64,000 nucleotides of DNA from Canna indica (lineage: Eukaryota > Streptophyta > Magnoliopsida > Zingiberales > Cannaceae). The DNA lies in contig CP136891.1 in the NCBI GenBank assembly GCA_034359265.1, positions 7,516,501-7,580,500 on the forward strand, in the 5' to 3' direction. The notes under the pieces are model-generated. The model saw only the letters and a program-made list of their open reading frames with translations. It made no database searches and was not told the origin of the DNA. This document shows positions 1 to 10,601 of this stretch, piece after piece (within the stretch, counting starts at the first letter, position 1; the number at the start of each line of letters is the position of its first letter). The translations under genes and the position numbers were made by a program.

Positions 1-99
1 TTCAAGATTATAAATTGAATTTTTTCTAATTTTATAAAATTTATACTTCAATCCATCATTTATAACTACATATAATTTTAAAAATAATAAATAAAATGA

Positions 100-899
100 G
101 TATACCGGAAAACTAATAGTTTCCGCCGTCTGATCGTAGATTTGATCGATCATCAGTTGACCGACCGAGCGACCGCATGCCTACTGCCAATTCTTGGCAA
201 CATTCGGTCGACTGACTGGTCGACTGAAGCTGGACAGACTGCTTGATTTTGGCTGATTTTTTCTACTCATTTGTTCGTTTCTGGGTTCGATCTTCGCTAG
301 GCCCTTTTATAATTTTAAAATATAAATATTATATAAGGATTGCTCCCATTTGAATTCAATAAAAATATCTAAAAAATTAAAATTCTTAAGAATCAAAATC
401 TAATTTTTGGTGTCTAGTACAAATTTCTAAAAAATATAAATTTTATAATTTCTCGGGTCAAATATGAGTATGCGAAAGGCTTTCAAAATTTTTTTTAAAA
501 TACCTCGTTATCTAGTTTTTACCTAAGGAACAATTACCGACACTTTTGGTGCAAAAAAAAATATCTAGGTCATATAGCCCTTCAAGGAGCTCCCTAGGCT
601 TAGTGAATTTCATGATCTTTTCTAACTTTTCGGGTTTTCATGTTTAGGGGTTCAGGATTGATTTTTGAGTTCTTATGCATCGTCATGAGGATTTACAACA
701 CAAGCTAGACACCCTAGTCGACCTAAACTTTAACTTTCCGAAGAATCTCGAGCATCGACGAGCATCCTTGTCGATTTCTTCAATTTTTTCGATCAGAGAT
801 GTTGTGTGTTAACCGACTTGGAACCTGAAAGTATTTCTAAACATTAATTTCATATTTGTTATCATCAAAACTGAGAATAAGACCAAGGTTAGAAAACCT

Positions 900-905
<6 letters not shown>
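100..905 (+). repeat. Partial second copy of the LTR found at 2771-4481
   Basis: This stretch aligns by eye, with many substitutions, to roughly 3570-4475. Shared marks are the GGTCGACCGA-like motifs near the left, a block reading CTAGGCTTAGTGAATTTCA, and the end ACCAAGRTTGAAAACCTTA. The terminal ten or so bases seen in the other copy are missing. In their place is an (AT)n run at about 901-921. The left edge is unclear and no target duplication could be found, so it is an eroded or 5'-truncated copy. Confidence 0.7.
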
Positions 906-930
<25 letters not shown>

Positions 931-2284
931 TTTTTTTTTTTATGTTATTAAGTTATACATTTTTTTTCATCTAGTATCTTAAAATATTATTTTTTTGTTT
1001 GATCCCTCATTTTATGTTTAATTCATGTCAGTATTGTTATGTTAATACTTAACATTAAAAATTAACAGAGGGACCAAACATAAATAAAAATAATTTTTGA
1101 AAAATTAAATGATTTTTTTTAAAAAATAAAAAATTAAATAGAAAAATATGATCTTTTTGGAGACCAAAAACAAATTAAGATGATCATCTTAGTCGTTCAA
1201 TACACATTCAAATATTTAAATCCCAAGAGTTTGTATATATTCCAATGAAAACTGACTAAGGTCTTGTTTTAATTGAGCTGAACTTTTTATTATTTATTTG
1301 GAAAAAAAGTTTCACGACGTCGAGTAAGATGAAATTTCTTCAAATCTCTTCGTCATACGTAATTTTTTATTTTTCTCAAATTCAAATTATTCTCTCATTT
1401 TTTTTATTTGAAAGTTATCAAACTAAGGAGAAAATTATATTTTTCTTACATTAATTACTTTTAATTAATCAGTTAGTTTTAATATTGATAAGGATAGAAT
1501 TTAGAGAGTGATATGTCATATAACTAAATAATAATTAGTCTCTCTCAATTTCTTTAATTTGGATAGTTTATAAATTGATATGAAAAAAAATGAAAATTAT
1601 TTTTCCCTATTATTTAATGAACATTTTAAGGAAAAAAAACGTTCCTTTCTTGTTTTCCATCTCGATTCATGATTATCAAGGAAAGCACAGTAGTAACTTC
1701 ACAAATAATCGAATATATACAAGAGTTTGTAAGAGTCTAAGAACATTAAAATATATTCAATTATATATAATATACAAATAGAGGAATACATTATTTGGTT
1801 TTTTTTAATCCTTTTGGTTTTAAGATTTAACGTCTTCTTACCAAAGTCTTAAATAGAGGTGAGCACCGATCGAATCGGGTCAAAATCTGACCCGACCTGA
1901 ATAAGAAGACTCCAACATCACTCGATCCTATCAAAAAAAATGAGAGGCCCGATCCGATTAATCCAAATAAGATCGGACCCGACTATAATAATCCTAATAA
2001 CCCTACTTTCATCTTAATGATTAAAATACTAAAAAAATTAATTTATACTTCCATCCTCTTTCGTGATAATCCATAAAAAAGAATACTTTGCCTCTAAATC
2101 TCGATGATGATACCTAAGTTTTGGACATTGAGGTCAATGGGTTAGTTATCATAAGTTCAACCTATTTTCTTCCTAAAAAGTCAGCGAAGAACGACAATGA
2201 CACCCATTGGTCTATCATGTGGAAACTTAAGCTACCATCAAATATTTTGACTTTTTTAAAAACAAATATAGTGTATACTGGGAT
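906..2284. other. AT-rich intergenic DNA
   Basis: It starts with an (AT)n/(GT)n run. A pair of inverted segments, around 1000-1020 and 1070-1085, share the motif GGGACCAAACATAAA and its complement. A stretch at about 1858-2000 is rich in TCGGGTC/GACCCGA words typical of plant non-autonomous DNA elements. Short open frames have no recognisable similarity. No gene seen. Confidence 0.5.
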
Positions 2285-2770
2285 TTGAACTCCAGATCTC
2301 TAAAAAATATCAAAGGTGTTGCTACCAACTGTGCTGCTCACAATTGGCAAATTTTAATTTTTTTTTGGAAACTCTGGCATGGTAGGCTCCCCACCCGATC
2401 TTATTTAAACATGCTTGGCCTTTGTCCTATTTCTGGGTGCATCCTTTATCAAAACCCCTTGGAGGATGAAACTATAAACCATTTATTTATTTTTACTGTA
2501 GCTACACATCCCTTGTGTGGTCCCTTCTGCAAGCCAAAATCGGTATAAACCTCTCCGTTGAGACCCTTGGTTTGAGGGTGGGTTACTTAAGAATCACGAT
2601 ACCAAGATTGAGATCTTTTTTTCAAGATATTTAATTGACATCACCTTGTGGCTCACCTGACACGCTATGAATGAAAGAGTTCATCTTGTTAGGCGGCTCT
2701 CCCCTTATGACCTCACGCTCAAAATTATTGCCTATACTGCATAAATAACTAACCCTAGATTTCTTGAGGG
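2285..2770 (+). pseudogene. LINE fragment, zinc-binding reverse transcriptase region (part 1)
   Basis: The translation contains FFWKLWHGRLPTRSYLNMLG followed by a C-x4-C...NHLFIF arrangement. This is characteristic of the zf-RVT domain that follows reverse transcriptase in plant L1-like LINEs. The frame shifts after NHLFIF and then continues with LINE-like residues up to the insertion point at 2770. No reverse transcriptase or endonuclease domain precedes it, so it is a 5'-truncated, decayed copy. It resumes at 4487 after a solo LTR. Confidence 0.75.
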
Positions 2771-4481
2771 TGTTGGTGAAATGACCACACTAGAGAAGGG
2801 GTGAATAGTGTGTTAATTAAATTTATTTGCCTAATTTCGATTTTAATTATTTTCTTAATTAAACTACTTAGGCAATTTATAATTCAACGACTAAATGCGA
2901 AAGCGAGTAATAAAGATAAATAATTAATACACAAAAAGAACAATGATAACACAATTATTTATAGTGGTTCGACCTTAATGCCTACTCCACTACCTAAGCA
3001 CCCCGCTTATAATTTCCAAACTAAGTTTTACTAGATTAATCATGTTTCCCTTACAACGAGGACTTTACACCATAAAGTCTCCGCTCTCAAACCGAAGGCA
3101 CTTCTACACCCGAAAGTATCTCGTCTTCCTACCAAGAGCACTCTCTCACCTCAACCTAAGGGATAACTCAACTAATCCTAGTAAATTAAGTTTACAATGG
3201 TGGGTTTAAGTCTTAACACCAAGGCAATCACCAACTAAATCAAACCTAGCAACCTAGGTTTACACAAATTGTATATAATGAAAATAACCAAGAAAATACA
3301 ATAAGAATTGGAGCAATAAACAAATCAAACTATACTTAGCTCCAAAAGAAACTCTATAGTCCTCTTGATGTCTTAAGAAGATGAATCTTGAAGGTTCAAA
3401 TGCTAGATCAAAGTTTTATCATAAAAACTAGGGATTGCAAAGAGATGACTCAAAAAATCCTTTAGAGATGATCAAATATGACTCAATGAAAGCTTAGATG
3501 CATCATTGAAGGCTTGGAAGAGAGATTGGGGTGAGTATTTATAATCCCTAAATGAAATGGCTCGTCAACGGGTGTATTTTTGCCCGTTGTCGACGCCCGG
3601 TCGATCGTCGGTCGATCGATGGATCGACCGCCCAAGCGACCGCGGCATTCTACTACTTATGGGCGCATTTCGATCGACTGACCAATCGACCAAATTGGCT
3701 ACTACCAATTTTCCGCCATATTCGGTCGACCGAATTGGCTACTGTCAAATTCTGGAATCGTTCGGTTGACCGAAATGCCTTCTCCTTCGGTCGGTCGACC
3801 AAACCTGGGCAGGGCAGATTTCTTTGCTTTGTTTGTTCATTTTCTGGTTCCGTCTTTGCTAAGTCTACTTATATAACATTTTTTAACTTTAAAACATAAA
3901 TGTTATATAAGAATTAACCCCCATTTGGATTCAATAAAAATATCTAACAATCAAAATCCTTAAGAATCAAAATCTAATTTTTGGGGTCTAGTACAAATTT
4001 TTGGAAAACGAAAATTCTTTAATCTTCCGATTCAAATATGGGTAGGCTAAAGACTTCCAAAACATTCTTAAAAATACATCGTTATCTAGTTTTAACCCAA
4101 TGAATAATTACCGTCATTTTTTTGTGTCAAGAAAATGTCTAGGTCATATAACCCTCCAAGGAGCTCCCTAGGCTTAGTGAATTTCAGGACAATTTTCGGG
4201 TTTTCATATTTTGGGGTCCGGATTTGATTTTTGGATTCTTTGCATTATAAAGAGGATTACATTACATTCTAAACACCCTAAACCTAAACTCTAACTTTTC
4301 GAAGAATCCCAAGCGTCGACGAGCGTCCTTCTGATTTTTCGATTTCTCCGATATTTTTGATCCAGGACATCGTGCGCTAACCGATATGGAACCTGAAAGA
4401 ATTTTTCAATGAAACATTAGTTCTATGTTTGTTATCATTAAAACCGAGATTAAGACCAAGATTGAAAACCTTAAACTAACA
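2771..4481. mobile_element. Solo LTR (or LTR-bounded unit) inserted in the LINE
   Basis: The element begins TGTTGGTG and ends ACTAACA, giving TG...CA ends with short inverted termini (TGTTRG/CTAACA). It is flanked by the identical 5-bp duplication GAGGG at 2766-2770 and 4482-4486. LINE sequence continues on both sides. The 1711-bp interior has no recognisable gag or pol domain and no second LTR copy inside, which fits recombination to a solo LTR. A degenerate run of palindromic TCGGTCGACCGA-type motifs lies at about 3595-3810; it creates the apparent 115-codon frame there, which I do not treat as a gene. Confidence 0.85.
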
Positions 4482-4486
4482 GAGGG

Positions 4487-5020
4487 CACTAATCTTATAA
4501 ATTTTAAGTTGCAAAATAATCTTCACTGGATTCCCCAGAAGATGATTTTATTAAGTTTAACTGCGATGTTTTTGGTGTGTTTCCCATGCTAGACATGGAA
4601 TTGTGGCCAGAGACAAGTTGGGCTTTGTTCCTTCTCGTCCAATATCTACATGGCAAATCTCTACTCTCTTGCGATGGCTAAGACTCATGCAATTCTGCTC
4701 TTGCTACAATATGCTTCTCATCGGTCTATTCACAATATAATTGTTGAAACAAACTCCTAATCTATCATCCATGTAATCCAAAAGCAATGCCAGATTCATT
4801 CTAGATTGAAGTGTGTAATTAGGCAAATTCAAATTCTTGAAAGCAACTTCACTTGTTGTAGAATCTCTTTTTGTTATAGAGATTGTAATAAAAGCGAACC
4901 ACTTGGCTGCAAATAAAACTCGACACCTGAAAGAGTTAAATGTATGGACTTCTGTCAGACCATCGGAGATTAATACTTTGTTGTATAAGGACTTCCTTAG
5001 TCATGTGTACCAGTAATTAA
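4487..5020 (+). pseudogene. LINE fragment, RNase H-like region (part 2)
   Basis: After the solo LTR the reading resumes with residues resembling the start of the plant LINE RNase H (RVT_3) domain, such as DFIKFNCDVF, then ANLYSLAMAKTHAILL and HNIIVETNS. These match the central and acidic-residue segments of that domain. Several stops and frameshifts break it. Its position directly after the target duplication shows that it is the continuation of the fragment at 2285-2770. Confidence 0.65.
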
Positions 5021-5745
5021 ATTTCTTTTTTTGGCAAAAAATATTTTTTACCCCAAAATTAAACTCTCATCCCTCAACTAGAGTCATCAAGCTCTTAGAT
5101 TTATTTTAAGTATAATTTCTATCACATCACCATTAGGTTAATGATGAGTATATATTCTTAATAAAATTTAAATTATAAAAATAAAATTAATTAAATTAAT
5201 TAAATTCTCATGCATTACTAAAATTGTTAATTATTATTTTTTTTCATCATTTAAATTTTTATTAAAATATAAAATAATTTAGGTAATCAGCTTATGATGA
5301 TGTAATGAGATTCAGATAATCAAGAGAGATCAATGATATGATGATGTAATTGTATTCAGATAACGAAGAGAGAGATCAATGATACTCGGTAATGTGAAAA
5401 ATATAATGATTAAAGATAAATAGAAGAATGAGAGTACAATTTATCCTACTAAAACTATGCTAAATTAGTTAATCAACACTTAGAATAATATCCTGATGGT
5501 AGGCTTTAAAAAAAAAACAAAAAAAAACACTTAGAATAATATAGTCATAATTCTAATTTTTCTGGCAAAAAAAAATAAATATATTTTTTAAAAAACACTT
5601 TAGAATAATCATAATTTTAATTTTTTTCGCAAAAAAAAAATATTTAAATTTTCAAACGATTATTTTACCTTGTCATGTTCAAATTAGATTCTCGTATTTT
5701 ATGCTAACATTAAAACCTCATCAGGTTACCACTTTATTGAAGTAT
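5021..5745. other. AT-rich spacer with A-rich direct repeats
   Basis: Very AT-rich. A small local repeat, AACACTTAGAATAAT followed by A-rich tracts, occurs at about 5475, 5525 and 5595. A second pair, containing GATGATGTAAT and AGAGAGATCAATGATA, lies at about 5300-5380. No coding signal was seen. Confidence 0.5.
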
Positions 5746-5749
5746 TTCC

Positions 5750-6490
5750 AACGGTATCATTACAAACATTGAAACAAGAAGCCATACTCTCTTCAATTGT
5801 AAGTTGTAACGAAACAATCCTCTGATCTCCAGTTTAAAGCTCTCCTTGCCAGATCATTAACTTCAGCATTACATTGCCTTCTGATATTGAACCAGAACAC
5901 AGATTCTGCACAAATTCTAATGGCATTGATTAAACCCTCTAATTGCCCTCATGCAATCTGATAAAACTGCTTCAATCCTTATCCTCTTTTTCTTTACATT
6001 ATCCAATCCAAACCAAATGAATTTGAATTCCGCATGTAAAGGATACGCAGCAGCTTTCACTCCATAACCTTCGACTACTACTCTTGTCTCATTCACTACA
6101 ATAAATCCACAACCAGAAGAGAACCCCTCTTTCCAAGCAGCATCCAAGCAAAGCAAATTCCCTTTCAGAATATCAACTGACAGTCCTTCCTGTACAAGCT
6201 GCTAAGACTCCAACTTCTACCTCCAAATTTCACCTTGTTCTTGTTTTTCCATAACATCCAAAAAGAGTTTGCAAAAAAAAGCTTTTAAAGTTTCAACAGA
6301 GTTACATTCAAAACCTTCAGCCTCCTTCATCCAGTCACCTCTACTCTAATCATTTTTGTACCTTAATTTTATCTTCAGATTTTTCTCCATTGTACACCGG
6401 TATTCATTTGCAAAATCACAATTGAAACAAAAATGAATGAAATCATCTCCTTCTTTATTGCAGATATAGCATTTATCTACCTCAGAGAAC
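5750..6490 (-). pseudogene. LINE fragment: zf-RVT plus RNase H-like domain
   Basis: Read on the minus strand, the 6490-6360 part gives CYICNKEGDDFIHFCFNC, a zf-RVT-type cysteine/histidine cluster. After a degenerate linker, 6156-5917 encodes CLDAAWKEGFSSGCGFIVVN...AYPLHAEFKFIWFGLDN, the RVT_3 RNase H fold common at the end of plant non-LTR retroelements. Stops interrupt the linker and the tail. The order zinc finger then RNase H is as expected for a LINE 3' end. It is a different, oppositely oriented copy from the one at 2285-5020. Confidence 0.7.
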
Positions 6491-6593
6491 TAGCTAAAAT
6501 GTTCAGACAAGCAATATTTATTACCAATATTTTGTGTCAAGTGTTGTGATAAAATTCTATTTAATTATTACACCTGTTACTTCCTTTTTACTC

Positions 6594-6790
6594 ATGAAAT
6601 TAGTTCGTAACATCTGGATTCTGATCTGGACAAATCCAAGTTGTCTTGCACTACTTTTATTCCAATAATTAATAAATTAACTCCGCTGGTAATACAAATG
6701 TCACATGAAATTTAGTTCGTAACATGTGATCTGGACAAATCCAAGTTGTCTTGCACTACTTTTATTCCAATAATTAATAAATTAAATATG
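6594..6790 (+). repeat. Tandem duplication, about 112-bp period
   Basis: A block of about 75 bases starting GATCTGGACAAATCCAAG and ending AATAATTAATAAATTAA occurs twice (about 6630-6687 and 6728-6786). Both copies are preceded by TTAGTTCGTAACAT. The copies are nearly identical, so the duplication is recent. It lies just upstream of the cupin gene and could affect its promoter region. Confidence 0.8.
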
Positions 6791-7052
6791 TTTTCTTTTT
6801 ATAAAAAAAGTTTGATTTTATAATACAACGATTAAAAGACGAAGGCGTGCACAGATGTGTTAAAATACTATTGGATCGATAATAATTAAATATATTAGTT
6901 TTATTAGGTCAATGTTAGGGACTTGGAAGTCATTACCATTTCACCGCCCTTCCTTGCGGATGCCCTCTTTTCAATTAACGGGAAAGTCGGAAACTGGGCG
7001 TAAGCACATCTCTCCCTCGCCCTCGGAAGCGCGCGCCTGCGGAAATCCGGCG

Positions 7053-9014
7053 ATGGCCTCGACCAAGAAGGCCTCCGATGTGGTGGAGACTTTGGATCTC
7101 AAGCCCCACCCAGAGGGAGGGTTCTACACCGAGATCTTCAGGGACTTCTCCGTCAACCTCGCCAAATCTCAGCTCCCACCCCACTGTAAGCCGTTCTTTG
7201 ACCCTCCCCTTCTCCCAAGATCTTTTCTGTGCTCTATTCACGCTTTAATTCGGACGCCAATGCGTGTCTGCTTGCCGCTTATGTCTCTGATTCCAAATGA
7301 AAAGTTTAATTATGCGAGGTGTTCTGTTCTTGGTCATAATCGCGGGTTAAGTTTTGCGAGCTGTTACAGACAATATTGACTAGTATTGTAACAGCTCTCG
7401 TGTTTTATAGTATTTAATCTGCTGTCTTCTTTATCTGTTCTTGAATTCCTCTTCACGTCTCTTATGAGATTCGTCAAAATACCTTTCTAGTTTTAGAGAT
7501 GCAATAAAGTTTGACTTTTTGCATTATGACTATATTCTAAACCAGATGTGTAGATCTCAATGCAAATTCATGCTATCCTGCATGGTTTAGGGTACAACAA
7601 AAGCTTTAAGCACAAATGGAGTCCATGCATATTGCGTGCTAAGTATATCTCATTCCAAAGCTGCTGTTTTTTACCTTCTTTTGTTCACATTCAAATGAAA
7701 TTGCCATTGCAATTTGACTTTTTGTTGTTACTTTATTGTGAATTGAATCAATTGATCTGATGTGAGTATATTACATAAGACTTTAATATGCGTGTATACA
7801 TTAATATTTGCTTGATTATGAGCACAAATCACAATCCAATCATGACATCTGAATGATGAGGGAAATAAGAACTAATAACATTACAATCAAAATAACTAAT
7901 ACTTCTTCCTTGAGAAAATAAAAAGAGATTCAACACTTATGCCCATTTTATAATTTGCACCTTAATTTGACTTACTGAATGCTTCGGTAATGGATATGTT
8001 TTGTCTTCTGAATTGCCATATCAACTTCCATTCTGGCTAATGCTTTTTTTTCATATATATTTCTTCAAATTGATGATGCTTCATGCTCTTAGTCCCTGTT
8101 AGAATAAGTCTTTATTTATTTCTTATTTGTTGTTTTCTATATATCAGGTAGCTGTCCAATTTATTAGGATCTTAACTTCGTCTTCCCCATGTTTTCCCCC
8201 ACTCTCCTATTACATATAGAGCGTGTGGTTCTCAATAATATCTTACCCTTTTTGAGATTTTTCTTCAATTGTCCCAAATTAAGTTTAGCATTGCAATATT
8301 AAAGAAAAGGTTATTTAGCTTCTTAAGTTTGATGTTGAGAAAATGAATGGTAGAAGAAAAGGTTCTTGTTCTGAACAGACTATTTGCATTGGATGAATAA
8401 GTGTATTTTTCACTTTGATAGCTATAGATTCTGACTGAAGTTTCTGCAGATAAGGTGGATCGACCAGTGAGCACATCAATTTATTTTTTGCTTCCGGCAG
8501 GAAGTGTCTCACATCTCCACCGAATCCCTTGTGCAGAAACCTGGCATTTCTACCTTGGAGAACCTCTCACAGTTAGGAACCTGTTACCTAGCTCTCCTTG
8601 AGTCATTCACAATTTTGAGTACACTACATCACTCTAACCTACAATAGTATCTTATCTTCTAATTTGTGTGCCTACTGGTACATTTATCTCCAGGTCTTCG
8701 AGCTACATGATGATGGGCATATTGAACTGACTGTCCTTGGTTCAGATCTAGATGCAGGCCACCGACCACAATATACTGTGCCACCAAATGTTTGGTTTGG
8801 GTCATTTCCAACACTAGATGTTGCATCATTTGCATCAAATGGCAGTCTTCTTGTCAAAAGCCCGAAAAGAGATTCTCAGTTGCATTATTCTCTTGTTGGT
8901 TGCACATGTGCACCTGCTTTCCAGTTTGAGGATTTCGAGTTAGCCAAGCTTGCTGATATGAAAGCTCTTGCTCCTCATGCAGAACCATTTCTCAATTACC
9001 TTTGCTTTCCCTAG
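7053..9014 (+). CDS. Cupin_5 (DUF985) superfamily protein
   Basis: Three exons, 7053-7185, 8450-8571 and 8694-9014, join in phase to a 191-residue protein. The DUF985/Cupin_5 signature is clear: LKPHPEGGFYTEIFRD near residues 14-29, STSIYFLLPAGSVSHLHR around 51-68 and AETWHFYLGEPLTVFEL around 72-88. A late FEDFELA segment precedes the C-terminus, as usual in the family. The fold is a small RmlC-like beta barrel. Bacterial and fungal relatives are structurally known, but the plant substrate is not established. Splice sites are canonical (GTAAGC, CAG, GTTAGG, CAG). An in-frame ATG at 6912 would add 47 residues. I prefer 7053 because family members begin just before the conserved block and the extra residues look like leader. 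Exon 1 is distinctly GC-rich. Confidence 0.88.
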
Positions 9015-9720
9015 AAAGGCCTTTGCCAAGTGTACCAGTCACTTGGAACTACAAATTTTCCTGCTTTAATTGAAGGACAATTTGTGATTATGCCTCTTGA
9101 GGGAGTTTTTCTGAGTGAGCTGTGGGTGGTCTTGCTATCAAATAGCTTAAGATGGTAAAAGTTCACTGTTGGTTATGACTGTATACAGCAGGTCTAGTTG
9201 CTTATTGTTGAAATGCATTTGGATAAATAGCTCAAGTTGGTAGAATCAAAGGTCAAAACATTGAATCTATGCATATTGTTTGTATTATTTTAGAATGGAA
9301 TTTTGCCTTTTATCACTTTACAATCTTTTTTTTTTGTGCCAATTTCAATGGTCAATGAATCAAGTTGCAAAATTGGATTGCAATTGAGAACCTTCATTTG
9401 TTCTTACTTCAATTTAAAAGGTAGGTGATGATTCCCCAGTCTTTGTACAAAAATGGGTTGGAAACTTAAACCTTAATTGGATGTTACTAATTTAATTTTC
9501 AATTTTGTTTCTTAATTCAAAACAAAACTTTCATAACAATTAGGACTCTTTAACATGACACCGATATGCTGGCCATGGTTGCATATGTAACTATTTTCTG
9601 GATCTTCTTAGCATGTCGGATAAGATCAGCTGAATGATCTGAATGAACATTATGCTATGCTTAATTAGCCGCAAAAACATAAAGATAAAAGCAGACAAGT
9701 ATTAATAACATCAGGAAAAA

Positions 9721-9809
<89 letters not shown>

Positions 9810-10601
9810 ATTTTGATATTTATCACTTCAACTTTAATTTAGCACATGTATACATCCTTGCAAAACTAAAGACTTTACACATACGCCAAATGTAGTTAAT
9901 GACAGTTAGGCTGAACACCAATTGCACTTTTCTCATCAATTCTCCATAGTTATATATGACTTTAGTTTGGTAAGATTTGGTTACTTTATGATAAGCCTTA
10001 ATATCTTCTCTTTTGTATATCTAATTGAAAGTGTTTCGGCATTATATATTTGGATGCATCTAAAGATGATTAGATAACAAAATAAAAAACCCTTGCCCAA
10101 TGGAGGCCGCCACCCCCTTACAAAAATATATATTCTGCGTGTATTTTTATATACTCATCCCTCTAACATCTTTTTTTACTAGAAATAAGTGAGTTAGCCC
10201 TCCTAAATTATAATTTTGGAGTTCTCAATCGCCTATCAATCACATGAACAGACCAAAATGCAGTAAAAAGAACAAGCAATTCTTAAACTGCAAGTGCAAA
10301 ATATAAGGCACAAGAATCTGGCATCAATTGGCTCCTCAGGATGACAGTCATGTAATATGCATTTAAATACATAGACTTGGTACAAAAGAATAGATTAAAG
10401 ACTCTAATAAAAAGAGAGAGAAAAGAGATTGCTAGATGCCGATCACTACTACAGCAGAAAATATCAAAATAGTACAACTTTATCCCTGTGAAAGATGGAA
10501 GATCTCATTATCAGTATAAAAAAGCTAATGCGGGGCTGGAGCTACTCAAATTCTCTGACAACACAAGCTAGTAACTACAAGCAGATAGATGAAAAAGATT
10601 G
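9015..10601. other. Convergent intergenic region with long (TA)n
   Basis: The region holds the 3' UTRs of the cupin gene (+) and of the seven-transmembrane gene (-), which converge here. A pure (TA)n tract of about 80 bases occupies 9724-9803. I see no other coding sequence; the short frames are random. Confidence 0.6.
9724..9803. repeat. (TA)n microsatellite
   Basis: Uninterrupted alternating TA of about 40 units between two convergent genes. It is likely polymorphic in length. Confidence 0.95.

Noticed and set aside
2270..2300. tRNA T-arm-like word (complement of GGATTTGAACTCC)
   Set aside because: No acceptor stem, D-arm or anticodon arm could be fitted around it.
3552..3899. 115-codon frame and its overlapping partner at 3557
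   Set aside because: It lies wholly inside the solo LTR and is created by the GGTCGACC palindrome array.
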